DNA of 64,000 nucleotides from Cunninghamia lanceolata (lineage: Eukaryota; Streptophyta; Pinopsida; Cupressales; Cupressaceae). The position numbers were made by a program, and so were the translations under genes. How positions within the stretch are numbered: position 1 is the stretch's first letter; the number at the start of each line of letters is the position of its first letter. The notes beneath the pieces are model-generated. The model made no database searches. It saw nothing but the letters and a program-made list of their open reading frames with translations, and was not told where the DNA came from. The DNA is taken from assembly GCA_027924645.1 (NCBI GenBank), contig BSBN01000233.1, positions 5,350,501 through 5,414,500 on the forward strand, in the 5' to 3' direction. This document shows positions 12,349 through 26,000 of this stretch, piece after piece.

Positions 12349-12392
12349 TGATGGCCTGTTTAAAATCTTTCCTTTTTTTACTCATCTAGCCA

Positions 12393-12552
12393 TCAAATTT
12401 AAGCCTTGATCATAACAGAAGAAAGAGGATCTATAGTGAAATGAGTGCTCTATAGTGAAATGGAGAGCACTCAGGAGTAACACAGGTTGTCTGTGATTCC
12501 TTGTTTAGTGCGGCCTGTTTTACCTTTGGGTCCCATCAAGGCTTAAATTTGA
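12393..12552. repeat. Perfect 18-bp inverted repeat (two MITE ends head to head)
   Basis: TCAAATTTAAGCCTTGAT at 12,393-12,410 is the exact reverse complement of 12,535-12,552, with 124 bp between. Both arms resemble the terminal repeat of the MITE at 54,503 (GGCCTAAATTTGA). Confidence 0.7.
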
Positions 12553-12790
12553 CAGTTGTATAGCTATATTTAAGTATTTTTGCTGTAAAATACAATCTAA
12601 ATTTTAAAAAGACTGTATCATATGAAAGGAGAGATTTTGGACAAACTGTCAAAATTTATATAGGATTATGACGATATATATATTTAATTTTTATATGATT
12701 TATTTATACTAAGACATGTCATAGTATTTGAAGGGTACTATTGAATAGATAATGTTATAAAAAAAATTGTTGTAGTCTCGTAGATGTCAT
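12535..12790 (+). mobile_element. Decayed MITE copy related to 54,503-54,769
   Basis: GGCTTAAATTTGA, a CTGTAAAATA phrase, AAGACTGTATCATATGAAAG and ACTGTCAAAATTT occur in the same order and spacing as in the MITE at 54,503. The distal end aligns only loosely and its terminal repeat is not seen. Confidence 0.55.
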
Positions 12791-13242
12791 TAAAAACTTT
12801 CATTCATTCATTCATCCATCCATACACTAAAACATTAAAATCTTAAAATTAAAAAAAATTAAAAAAACTTAAAAAACTCATTTTTAGCAATGCCCCCAAA
12901 ATAAAGTTAAAACTTATTGGTGTCTTCTCCATGAATAGAATTCACATGCTAGATATTGCAATGGGTCCCACCCCACGAGAAACTGATTTTCAGTTTATAG
13001 AAAGCACGAACAAAGTGGGAAACCATCCCCACTACGATTAAATTAACTCACAAGAAAGTCAAAGTATTTCAAAAAGGAGAAGAAAATGTCCGTAAGCCAT
13101 TAAAAGCTCTCCCAAGAAATAATGCTTAAATTAAAATAGTGACATGTGTCAGCATAAAATATACTCTTAATGCTAGCCAATTGCGGGAAAAAGGTGGGGC
13201 CTACAGTTTGGTGTCAAAGCAGACTGAGAGCGACAGAAATGG

Positions 13243-13327
13243 CCACGTCAGATTGATCTGTCACAGTAGGACCCGCCGCAATTGAATTTGAATTCCTTGG
13301 GAGTCGAGCATGTGGGTCGTTATAAAT
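13243..13327 (+). promoter_or_regulatory. Probable PP2C core promoter: bZIP-like site and TATA box
   Basis: CCACGTCA (13,243-13,250), an ACGT-core sequence of the kind bound by plant bZIP factors, lies about 70 bp before TATAAAT (13,321-13,327). An ATG 454 bp further on starts the PP2C, which would give a long 5' UTR. The assignment rests on motif and position only; no transcript evidence is available. Confidence 0.35.
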
Positions 13328-13780
13328 TTTGATTCGTATTGAATGTATAAGGATTGTTACAGAGAAAAATAATAAGTTGCATCAGATTTTTATGTGGAAA
13401 GGTAAAAGAAAAAAAAGAAGAAAACAGAAGTTTTGATGAATCAAGTTCTGACTTAAACTGTTTTGGCCTAATACAGTTTTTTTCTGAAAGGTGTTAATTT
13501 TACAGCCTACGGTAGTATAGAAAATGTATCCTGCAGCAGTCCATACAGGCAAGAACTTTGGTTATGGTCCCCCAGTTTGAATGCTTTTAGAGAGTGAAGT
13601 GATTGAACGAATTATGGGTTGCCTCAATTTATTTAGATCTGGGAAAGTAGAGAATTGATGAGTGGAGTGGAATTTTTCTCTGGTTTCTTGGCAAGGTGGA
13701 TTGAATTATGATGGTGTTATGAGTTGGGTATTTTGATTGGAAAGAGTTTGGTTTTGGGAGTGTTTTTTAAAAGGTGAAGA

Positions 13781-14014
13781 ATGGGATCCTGTGCATCAGT
13801 GAATAGAAGGGTTAACGAGGAGCAAGACTCTTCCTGTATGCCTAAGCTGAGATGGAGGAAGAGGCATCTGGAGGCTTTGAATTACTATCCTACAGAGGAT
13901 GATGATCATGATTTTTCTAAGAGGATGTGTTCTAATGGGGCCAGTAAGGTTGCTTGTGTTTTCACTCAGCAAGGGCGGAAGGGCGTTAACCAGGATGCCA
14001 TGGTGGTTTGGGAG
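13781..14014 (+). CDS. PP2C exon 1 (residues 1-78)
   Basis: The exon starts at the [10 protein letters not shown] initiator and ends after Glu78 with donor GTGGGT (phase 0). It contains a basic KLRWRKRH patch (residues 22-29) and GVNQDAM, where Asp72 is a catalytic-core residue. The start is chosen because MGSC is the family's acylation motif. Confidence 0.93.
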
Positions 14015-17000
14015 GTGGGTTACTTTTCTAGTTTCTTTTGTTATTTTCACATCTGTTTTCAATTTTGGAAGGAGAATTTTGCATCAAATTGGGGATTAAA
14101 ATGATAGGACTACTGGATGATCTTAGGTTGTTTCATCAATGCAGCTCAAACCCAGTTGTGATGTAGTTTCCCGCCTGAATCTAATCTTAAATTTGCCTGT
14201 AGGCAACATTTATCATGTTTATGCATCCATGTGTCTTATATGAGTATATCAGGCATTGTGGACGCTGTGTACAATCTAATGTTCCCTCTAATAATATTGG
14301 AATATATTTGAACTGTTTGGTACGTAGGGAAATATGATTTCGGTATCATCTGATAGACATCTTTTCCATTGGTTTTGAGTCATGAAAGCACTGGGAATGG
14401 TGCCTATCAGCAAGTAAGCTTCTCTGTGACATATCTGAAATTATATGGGAGAGAGTTAGGAGCATTTGGGAGCATTTGGGGCTGAATGCATATCTTGAAT
14501 TGAGTTTTAGTCTCGTTGTTGGTGTGTTGCTTTTGTTGATGCTGGTTCTAAGATCAAATTCCAAGGAGGTCATTTATGCACTGTTATAACCAATAGGGCT
14601 CTGTCTCTTTAGCATCTTATTGATTGGGATTTGGGATTTCTGGTTATGAGCTTGACTGCCTTTCATATGGATGTGAATTAATATTTGGAGAATTCCAATC
14701 GATTGGAAGAATCTGGCGGATGAATGCATGACATGAATTGGGTTTTTAGCTCCAATTGTTCATGATTTTTGTTGATGTTGATCTTGGTCCTAAGATCAGC
14801 TTTCAGTGAGGTCATTTATCCACTCTTACTATCAGCGGGGCACTTACTCTGTAGTATCCTATTGGTTGGGACTTCTGGTTATGAGCTTGATGACTTTTTT
14901 ACATGGGTGTGAATTAGTTTTTGGAGAAATTCCAATTGATTGGGAGCATTTGGCAGATGAATGCATATCATGACTGGGATTTTTAGTCTCATTGTCGGTG
15001 TGTTGCATTTGTTGATGCTGGTCCTGAGATCAATTTCCAAGGAGGGCTGATCCTAAAATAAATTTCCAACGAGGGCATTTATGCACTCTTACAATCAAGA
15101 GGGCTCTTTCTCTTTAGTATCCATCTTGTAGATTGGAATTTGTGGTTACGAGCTTGGTCGCCCTTTATATGGATGTATGGATGTGTATTAGTTTTTGGAC
15201 AGTGTCCAATTGGTTGGGACAATTTAGCAGACGAATGTATATCATGAGTTGGGTTTTTTGTATCTCATTGTTGGTGTGTTTCTTTTGTTGATGTTGGTCC
15301 TGAGATAAATTTCCAAGGAGATCAGTTATGCACTTTTACTATCAATAGGGAAATTTCTCTTTACTATCGTATTCAATGGGATTTATAGTTATGAGCTTGA
15401 TCACCTTTAGGGAGAGACTTTCTCAAATATCCTATTGTTTGGGATTTCAGGCTATGCACTGGATCATCTTTAGGGAGAGACCTGAAGGTAGATGAGTACT
15501 TAATGACTTCTTGAGGGGAATTCATGATCTTAAGATTGAATGTACGAATGTTCTTTAGACTATAATTGTCATGTGATCAATTTTAAAGCAGATTTCTGTC
15601 TAAGTAACAATTGGTCTAATTTCTAAATAAATTTGGGTTCATGGTTACTGGGTTGCTTTTATTGTTAACAACCCTGATATCAAATTTCAACGCATTAAGA
15701 GGCTAGATGTTATTCTCCCTGTGGGGATCATCCAATCCATGCATTATAGCCCCTATTAGAATTAGGTAGTGATCACCCAGTCAATTCTTAAGGAGACGTT
15801 AATAATTAATTCCAAGTATGTCCAAGGGGTTGAGCTTAATTAGTTAAAATGTTGGGTTCTGGTTGTGGAGACTCAAGTTCAAATCCCCGTAGGGACATCT
15901 AATGTGGAATTCTAAGTTGTAACTTGTGACTCTTGGTCTTCCATAGTTGACTTCTAAAGTGAATGTGGTTTCTAAATAAAGTGGATTTCCAAGTAGTGAC
16001 TCTTGGTCTTCCATAGGTGGTTTCTAGTGTATATTAAAAAAAAAAGTTAAATCCAAGTGTCGCAAAATCATGGTTTCTAACTTTCTATAGTTGTCTACTG
16101 ATGCATACCGCCTACTGGGTCTTCCATAGGTGATTTTTCTATAGTTGTCTCCTGATGCATACCTGATACCCAGTCTTCCATAGGTAATTTCTAGTGTATA
16201 TTAAAAAAATAAAAGTTAATTCCAAGTGTCTCGAAATCATGGTTTCTAACTTTCTATAGTTTGTCTCGTGATGCATACCCTTAAAACCCAAGACGGATAA
16301 TCACGTGGTTGTGCCACAGATGGTGCCAGTTTTGTTTTTTGCACATACTAGTAAGAAAATGTCGAGTGTTTTTCTGGAAAATGGTCTTACGGTACAGCAA
16401 GGTTTTTGATCAGCTACAACATTTTCTAATTTTGCCTTAACAGCTAAAACTAATTTTTCTGATGAAGTGACGGACAAGCTAAAATCCCATGCAGAACTAA
16501 TATTTTTCGATGAAGTGAGGGACAAATCTAAAATTCCATGCAGCCGCCAATTTGCCGTTTTTTCTTCTTCCTAAAATCTCTCAAGTCAATGCTGCAAACA
16601 CTCAGCCTCCCGTCATACCTCAGTAATTGACTTCCTAAACAGTCATTGCTCTATGCTTGAAGGCAATGATTTTGTTTTTCTACAGTTCTCTTAATTGAAC
16701 AGTACCTGGGGCAAAGTATTCACAGTGTTAGCCCCTCTACGGTACCCTGCCATAGTTAAGTATGTGAATTAGGCCGTGAGGTCAGTCAGTCCCTGTGGAG
16801 GCATGTTCTGCACATATAGTAGGGGCATCCTAGTCTATGTTAAAACTCTATTAAAAAATGATTTTCATCTGCGATTTAGATCTGAATTTATCAATGATAC
16901 TTATACCGGTGTCTCCAATTAGCAAGTCTCTTACAACATAGCAGGGGCGTCCTAGTTTATCCTAAGGAAGGATTCCATGGAGTTGCTAGAGGATGTATTT

Positions 17001-20000
17001 TTATGGAGCAAGGGTCCCATCAAAGCCAAAAAAATTGCTAGGGCATAAATTAGAATCTTTTCCTTCAAAATAGGAGCAGCTATTTTTTAGGTGGTTGATT
17101 TTGAGCAGGTGCATTTGAGGTGGAGCTGAAACTTTAGTCCACAGGGATTTTTCTACCAGGGAATTTTTTTTTTTGATATCTCATATGTGTCTCCCCGACC
17201 CTATGCCGAGTCAGTCCGGGCGAAACTAACCCTCTGGGCCAACGCGATATCCCATCCCCTGCCCCAATTCGAGATTTGAACTCAGGTGGGCAAACTACTG
17301 ATTCGAGCTAAACCTCAGGCGGCAACGAGGGAATTTTTTTTATTTGATGCTTTTTAATCTTTTTATTTGTAGGTCCTAAAAAATCTCTGAAGCATTAAAC
17401 TCAAATGAGACCACCAGCTTCCATAAATTTTGGAGCTTAAAATTTTAAGCCTAGCTGCAACTACAAAATTGAGGGACCCTTGTTTTAAAATGCTCCTAAA
17501 AAATTTCAGCAACACAGCTGAGATAATTTAAATCTAAACTTATGAATGATACTTATTGTGACATCTTCAATTAACAAGTCTCTTACAAAGTATTCTTGGA
17601 AAGACTTTTTAGGCCCCACTTTAAGAATAGTGGCAAAGTCAGTTAAGATATCAAACCCCATAATTTTTGCAGACAATCATGCAATATTCATCAACTCATA
17701 TCAGATACCCACACCCATAAATTATGTCTACCTTGATGGAAATAATGCACTTTTCCAAGATAAATAGAGCCTGCCATGAGTAATTGCGGGAACAGGAGGT
17801 GCCACAACTGTCTTCGGCTGTGTGCTCTAACCAACTCTGTTCAAACTTCAAACAATGCTCTTCTGAACTTTTATGTATTTGAGAGTTCTCCTTTCATTTT
17901 CTCCTCTTGTCTGATACTCAAATTCTCATGTATTTGTTTTGTTTCAATTCAGAAATAGTATATTGATATTTTGATTTTTCTTTTGTTATCATTCACAGGA
18001 TTTTCTTTCAGATGATACAATCTTCTGTGGGATTTTTGATGGCCATGGTCCTCATGGTCATCTTGTTGCTCGTAGGGTTAGGGATTCACTGCCAATGAAG
18101 CTGCATTCCTGTTGGCAATCTTTCAAGGACAAAGCAAATGACAATTATGGTTCTGATAGATACAATAATCGAAAGAAGGCAAAAAATGCTCCAGATGGTA
18201 TGGATGGAGAAATCAGTTCAGAAAAGGAATCAACACTTTTTTCTGCTTGGAAAGAAACGTATCTGAAAGCATATAAAATAATGGACAAAGAATTGAGGTC
18301 GAATTCAACTGTAGACTGCTTTTGCAGTGGAAGCACTGCTGTTTCTGTTGTTAAGCAGGTAATGCATTAATAGTTCATGTAAAACTAAAATCCATTGACT
18401 ATGGATGTAGAGGTTCTCTGCTACTGGATTTTACAAATTTGTTCTGTTCAAAGTTCAAACTGTAATAAGGTATAGAAGTTTCTTTTATGATGTGAAACTC
18501 TACAGAGTGTTGATTTCCTGAGTAGTAATTGAAGTGTATGAAATTGACAAAATACAAGCTATCATATTTTCTGGCAGCCAATGTATTTACCAACAAACAA
18601 ATACAGTCAGATGAAGGGTTACAAGTGAATTTCACTTGGAACTGTAATCTGGAGATAGATAAAAACCTATCTGAAATGAATATTCTTTATTTTGTGAAAA
18701 TTTAAAGGGTAAGGCAGTGGTTCATTAGTGCTTAAAATTTTCAATGATATGGGTGGTGTTTCGTGCATTCAGATTACTATTAAAAATTTTGAACATTGTT
18801 ATTTGTTTCTGATCTCAGGGACAATACCTTTTTATTGGAAACATTGGAGATTCTCGTGCTGTTCTGGGAACAAAAGCAGCTGATGATTCTATCATTGCTA
18901 CTCAACTGACTGTTGATCTGAAGCCTAACTTGCCAAGTAGGTCTTTAATGCCAAAGTCCTGTCGCTGGTATAAGGAGTGACATCTGGGAGAATGCAGAAT
19001 TGCAGTGGAGTTTCTATTTTCTGTATATGCATTTTTTTGCAGGCTCTAAGATTTGCTTTCTTACTGAGAAATAAAATTCTATAATTGCATGTGTTGACAG
19101 GGGAAGCAGAACGAATCAAACGATGTAGGGGTAGGGTTTTTGCTTTACAAGATGAACCTGAAGTGCATAGGGTATGGTTACCATATGATGATGCCCCAGG
19201 TTTGGCAATGGCAAGGGCATTTGGAGATTTCTGTTTGAAAGAATATGGTGTGATTGCCATTCCTGAAGTTTCATATAGGTTGCTCACAGAGAGGGACCAA
19301 TTTGTTGTGCTTGCCTCTGACGGGGTGAGTTCCATGGATAGATCTGTGCACATTCTTTCTTCATCTTTTCACTGTCACATATGCATTATGTTCATACATT
19401 ATCTCTAACTGTATGAGTAGTATTATCATTCTCATACTATAAAGGTAGAGTCTGTTGGAAGTGGAAGTTAGGCACTTAAGTTTGAGTTTCTTGATTGATA
19501 CTACAGTTCAGTCTTTTCTTAAGCAATCATGGAACCATATCCAGATCCTTTGAGGATTACTTTACGGGTCATAACTCATGGTTCTCGTATTAAAGAATTC
19601 CAAATTCACATGTTTACAACTCAAAAATAGTCTCTATCCCTATTTGCCATTAATCTGAATCCTTTTTTGTCCCATGTATACTGTTTCTTCTGATAGTAAT
19701 AAATTCCATCTCTTACCAATAGCGATGGATGTGGACAGATTGCCAATTTCAGCTCTAAGTATGCTTTTCCCTAGACTATCCCATGATGTAAATGTCTTAA
19801 AAGTGCACAGATTTGCCATTAATTTCTTCACTTTGGAGGATTTTACACTTCATTGATTTTGCAAAGTTGAGAGTTCTCTAGAATATTTGTAATTTTATTG
19901 AGTTGAGTGAGATATCTTTCTTGTAGGAAAAAACTTATGCAGACACATTCTGCCAATCTCGTAAGTGCTAACTCATGCTTGATAGTAGTGGAAATGACCT

Positions 20001-23000
20001 GATTACATAGTCACCATTACACGCAGCAAAATCCTGCTTTCTCTTTGGGGTCATGGCATTATTTGTCGTAAGTAGAAAATAATGATACTATTTTTTTAAT
20101 AAATGTTCCTTCCTCATCATCCAAGCATATTCTTGAATGCGGGAGCTAACCAACTCCATGATTGCTCAAGGCCAGACTTTAGTCAGATGGCTTTTGTGAA
20201 AAAATTGTTGACTGCTATTTTGACCAAAATTTTATAATATTTTCTCGATTTCTTCCCTTTCAAGGCCTGTAAATTGTGAATCTTTTTTCTCAATTTGAAT
20301 TTATTTTGCTCTAATTGTTTTGCAACAAAACAAATTGGTTTTTACTATTTAGGGTTTCCTGAGTACCCAATGATTTTGATATCTTTAGGATGGCTGAGGT
20401 ATTTGCACAACAATAGTGGTTTGCATAACAGCTATAGTTTGCACAACAATTGATTGCGTAGCAACAATGATTATTGTGCAAGCTGTTGTTGCTACACAAT
20501 TGGTTGTTGTGCAAGTTAGTACCCAATGGAAGTAAGAATGTGTGAGCTATCTCAGTATTGCACATCACTTGGGAAAGGTGTTATGATGGTGGTAATATAG
20601 AATGTTTTGAGCACTGTAGAAACCAGATCTTTGTTGTAAGCAATGGTTTAGGATGGAGATGGTGGTGTGTTTGGTCTTCATGAGAAACAAGGTGCCATGT
20701 TATTTCTCCTATCTACCGATTTACAACATTGAACCATAGCATGAGGATTGAGTAAACATCAATAGATCCCTTTGTATTGGCTTTACATCAGATTGGGAGG
20801 GTTAAAGCCCTTGTATTTTATTGTTTAGTAGTGAAAAGTGGTATAATTGATTGCCTGAGTGAACTAAGTGATTGTAAACAATCCACTTTATATTGCATAT
20901 GATCATGTCCAGCTGGTATAAGACTATCTAATCTATTTACCTTGTTTGCATAAAAAAGGTTGATGACCTATCCACCTATTTCTAGGGACGTAATAGAATG
21001 GATATAGGTCTTGGGTCCAATCCCTTCTAGGAACACCTAGGGTTCGTCCTTGGTGTAGGGGCACCTAGATACTTTAATTAATTTCATGTTCATTTTGATG
21101 TTTTGGTGTTGTATAAGGTCCAAGTGACCAATTGTAAGGCCTAGTGCCATGTGTGAGTCCGAGTGGAATAAATCTAGGTTCATTTTGTAAGTCCCAAGTG
21201 ACATTTGTCAATTATAATCGCATAATGCTAAAATAGCAATAATGCCAAAAATAGGCTATAGTGTTTCCCAGCCGCTTGGAGATAGTTAGTTTTTCCTAGC
21301 TGCTTGGAATCAGTATCCTAGCCGCTTGGAATGGGTTTGGTACTACTCAGGGCGAGTTTATAAACCCAGAGGATTGAACCAAGTGCATATATCATTTTCA
21401 TTGTAATCAGATCGAAGAGGAGATTGGATGTAACCGTGCATTGTGTTAAGGAGAAATCGAACTATTTTCTGTGCTGTTAATTTATTTTCCATTCTCTGTA
21501 AATACGAATTGCATAGCTGTAGATTTCTATTCCTCTGTGTTTTCCCATTGTTGCAATATGTCGATATGAAGCATTCCACTGATAAGATTTCTGTCGAAAT
21601 CAGTGGAATGGCTTCGTTGTATCATATTTGTTTGTTTTCTGTTTTGTTTCATGATTCGGCGGCGCAGAGGACCAAATTTGGGTGTGCACAGTAGATCGCC
21701 TAGCATCTCCATGTGCTAGGGTTTGGATCGGAGGAGTTGAGACGCTGTCGGTGAGACAGAGACCATCGGTGAACCGTTTCCCTTTCGGAGTGTTAAGGGC
21801 AATCTGGCCAAAGAGAAGAGGAGTTCAGGGCGTTGAATGGAAGTCGCGGCCCAAGATTCAGATCGGGGTGATGAAGCGCATCGGCCTAAATGTATGAGCG
21901 TTCATCAATGACAAGAGTCCCGCCGAAGACACTAGCATCGGCGTAAGTTTCGAATGTATGTTGCGAATGCATATCGAAAAGCATGTTGCGAATGTATGTG
22001 GAGAATGTACATTTCGGCGGATACAAATGGTGACCGGTCGTAACGGTGAATCAGAGTATTGCCACCGGTATTAGCAAGTCACACCAAGCATGTGCTAAGT
22101 TGGTGTATCGACACATTGGCTAAGGTTTATAAGAGTTCGCTAGCACTGTGTATTGCGGTTTCACTGTGCGCTCTGCATCATTTTGGTATCAGAGCTAGTG
22201 AAAGGTTTGCAGAAGTGTTGTCTGTGAATGTTTATGTTAGACAGAGAAAGCGAAGAAGGGGCTAGTGATATGCCTCCAAAGGGAATGACCACCGAAGTGG
22301 TCAAGAAATTCAAGGAAATGGAGGAGATGATCAAGACTAGAGTCAAGGAAGCACTCCAGGTTGAGTTGAAGACCTTAGGAAAAGGCAGGCAATCAGACGA
22401 GGAGTCTGATGAAGCAGAAGATGGGGAAGAGGAAACAACCCCAGAACAGACAAGTATATTTGCAGACCAGAAATAGTTTCTGGAGGCCATAAAATCACTT
22501 GGTAAGGAGTCGTCTGAGGCAAGAATGGAGATTCCAATGTTCAGCGGAAAGATGGACGCAGATGAAGTCATCGAATGGGTCGAGGCTTTGAACAATTACT
22601 TCGAGTACAAGGAGGTACCGGAGAATAGAAGAGTCAAATTGAAGGGCGCTGCACTCACGTGGTGGAACTACACCCAGGGGGAAAGGGTAAAGAGTGGCAA
22701 GAGCATGATCTCATCCTGGAATCGGATGGTAGAAAGGATCAAGGCTCAGTTCCTACCAGCGGATTATGAAGTGCAGATATACAGGAAAATGTAGAACCTC
22801 AGGCAGAAGGATATGGATGTATCCACCTATACAGAGGAATTTCACAAATTGTCTCTAAGGTGTGGACTTGCTGAGGATGAGAAAGAAGAGTTGCCAGGTA
22901 TATCAATGGTCTGAAGTATAGTATACAAGATGAGATTACCATTTTGACACCAGAAAACGTGGATAAGTGCTTCCAAGTGGCACTGAGAGTAGAAGAGAAG

Positions 23001-26000
23001 CAGAAAAGAAAGGGAGACCAGTAGAACAGAGGCAGAGGTGGAAGAAATTTTAGAGGCAGAAATAGCTTTGGTGGCAGAAATTAGTTTCAGAAGAATCAAG
23101 GGGAGTTCAGTCAGCAAGAACACAGTGGAGAATTTGGTTCCAGAGGGGGTTTCAGAGGAAGGAGACCCAATGGGAGAGGTAGATTTGGTGGACCAGACAG
23201 AGGTCCTAACATCTTCACGGGAAGATGTTATAATTGTAACCAAATTGGGCACACAGCAGGCAAGTGTCCGTAGAAAGCCTCAAGCTCTCATGGAGGAGAG
23301 AGAAGGAACCAGCTGATTCAAGAAGAAGATTGTCAGAGTGTGAACTCACCTATGGGAAGCGCAGCTCCCGCACAAGATGGAGAGAATCTCATGATGAGAA
23401 GAACAATGCTGAAAGTGCCACAGAACAAAGAACCACCGCAGAGGAAGACACTGTTCAGAACTCTGTGTAAAGTTTCCGGCAAAAGGTGTAAGGTAATTGT
23501 TGATTCTGGTTCAACTAAAAATTTAGTTTCAGTAGAAATGGTAGAGAAATTGAATTTGAAAAGATTGCCACATGTTAGTCCATACAAAGTGTCCTGGCTG
23601 AACAAAGGGCAACAAGTCTTGGTTGATGAACAAGCTTGGGTAGAATTTCAGATAGGGGAATATGGGGATAAACTTTTGTGTGATATAATTCCCATGGATG
23701 CATGCCATTTACTGTTAGGTAGACCTTGGCAGTATGATGTACAAGCCTAGCATGATGGTAAGTCGAATTCCTTTGTGATCACTAAGAATGGTAGACAGTA
23801 TAAGATGGATCCTTTACTAGAAGAGGGTGTAGACAAGAATGTAGGCTCAAGTATCATGTTAATGAGTGGGAAAGAGTTTCTCCATACTCTGAAAGAAGAG
23901 GGAACCCAGGGGTATGCTCTGATTTTGAAACCTAAAGACAATTCCGATTTGTCTAAAAACAGCAAGGAAAAAGTCCCTAAGGAAGTGCAGGAATTGTTAG
24001 ACAAATATAAGGGTATCATGGTGGAGGATATGCCCAATGTACTACCCCTTGTGAGAGACATAAGTCATCAGATTGACTTCATCCCAGGATCCACATTGAC
24101 AAATAAACCAGCTTATAAAATGACACCTAATTAGAATGAGGAGATTGCTAAACAAGTACAAGAACTGTTGGATAAGGGCTTGGTGAAGAAAAGTCTTAGT
24201 CCGTGTGCTGTACCCACAATTTTAGCTCCCAAGAAGGATGGCAAATGGAGGTTATGCACTGATTCGAGAGCCATAAATAAGATCACCATCAGATATAGGT
24301 TTCCTATGCCTAGAATAGAGGACCTCATGGATTGTTTGGGTGGAGCTCGATATTTTTCTAAAATTGATCTCAAGAGTGGATACCATCAGATCAGGATTAG
24401 ACAAGGGGATGAATGGAAGACAACCTTTAAGACTAATGAAGGTCTTTATGAGTGGTTGGTGATGCCATTTGGACTGTCCAATGCTCCCAGTACTTTTAAT
24501 GCGTCTAATGAATGAGGTATTGAAAACTTTTATTGGCAAATTTGTTGTTGTCTATCTGGACGATATTCTGGTTTTCAGCAAGACAAAAGAACATTTGCAG
24601 CATTTGGAACAGGTGTTGAAGAAGCTGCATGAGGAGAAACTGATGACCAATATGGAGAAGAGTATCTTCATGAAGGAAGAACTCACACACCTTGGATTTG
24701 TGATATCCCAAGGCAGTTTGAAAATGGACCCAGAGAAGGTAAATGCTATTCTGTCTTGGCCAGCACCTAAAACAGTAAGTGATGTGAGGAGTTTTCATGG
24801 GTTGGCAACTTTTTATAGGAAATTCATAAGAGGATTCAGTCATATTTGTGCACCCATTCTGGATACCATAAAAGGAGGGCAGAAATGTAAGTTTGTTTGG
24901 AATAGAGCCGCTGATGAGTCTTTTGAGATTCTCAAACAGAAAATAGCAGAGAAACCCATTTTGGTTTTGCTTGATTTTAATAAGTTGTTTACTGTGGAAT
25001 GTGACGCCAGTAACCTTGCCATTGGTGCTGTCTTGAGTCAGGAAGGCAGACCTGTTGCTTTTTTTAGTGAAAAGCTGAATGATGCTAAAAGGAAGTATTC
25101 CACATATGATCTAGAATTGTATGCAATGGTTCAAGCATTGAAAAAATGGAGACATTATCTCTTGCCCAAGGAATTCATTGTTTATACTGACAACCATGCT
25201 TTGAGTTTTCTAAATTCGCAGGAGAAGCTAAATCACAGGCATATGAAGTGGGTCGAACAACTCCAGGTGTATACTTTTTCCATCAAACATAAGAAGGGAC
25301 AAGCCAACAAGGTGGCAGATGCTCTGAGCAGAAGAGTGTGCACTACACAGGAAATCCAGTTGCAAAGTGTGGGAGTGGATTCTCTCAAGAATATGTACCA
25401 GGATGATGAGGACTTCAAGGAGATATATGCAGTTTGTTCACAATTTTCAGATTCCTATCATTTTGAATTTTCTGAATTTTTGCTACAGCAGGGGTTACTA
25501 TTTAAAGGCAACTAGTTGTGTGTGCCTAGGTGTTCCATGAGGGAGAAGATCATAAAAGAGAAACATTGCAGTAGTCTTGGAGGTCATTTTGGACTGGACA
25601 AGACGTTGGAACAAGTGAGAAGGCTTTACTTCTGGCCTAAGATGCAAACAAATGTTAGGAAATTTGTAGAAACTTGTAGCATTTGTCGAGGGCAAAAGGA
25701 ACTTCATCCAATGCAGGTCTCTATCAACCACTTCCAATTCCGCAAAGGCCATGGGAGTGCATCAGTATGGATTTTGTTTGGGGTCTTCCCCGGACTCAAA
25801 GAGGTTTCGACAGTGTATTTGTTGTAGTTGATAGATTCAGTAAAATGGCTCATTTTGTGCCATGCAAATGTACCAATGATGCTTCACACATTGCTGGTCT
25901 ATTCTTTAAGGAGATTGTTCGAATTCATGGTTTTCCATTGAATATTGTCATTGACAGAGATCCCAAGTTTGTGGGACATTTTTGGCGCACATTGTGGAAG

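Larger units (their letters stand above)
14015..17998 (+). other. PP2C intron 1 (3,984 bp)
   Basis: Donor GTGGGT, acceptor TTCACAG. It holds the tandem repeat at 14,430-15,470, two SINE-like insertions, a duplicated segment near 16,060-16,280, and a 64-bp phrase repeated at about 16,873 and 17,525 (ATGATACTTAT ... CAAGTCTCTTACAA). No coding exon is seen between. Confidence 0.85.

Noticed and set aside
15831..15886. Possible tRNA gene
   Set aside because: A and B boxes are present, but no acceptor stem closes, and an A-tail and target duplications point to a SINE.
18941..18942. Alternative GT donor for PP2C exon 3
   Set aside because: Its use would shift exon 4 out of frame; GT at 18,937 gives the conserved LP-x-EAERI junction.
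22161..22595. 144-codon minus-strand frame over the E gag start
   Set aside because: It is a shadow of the plus-strand gag, which has clear family motifs.
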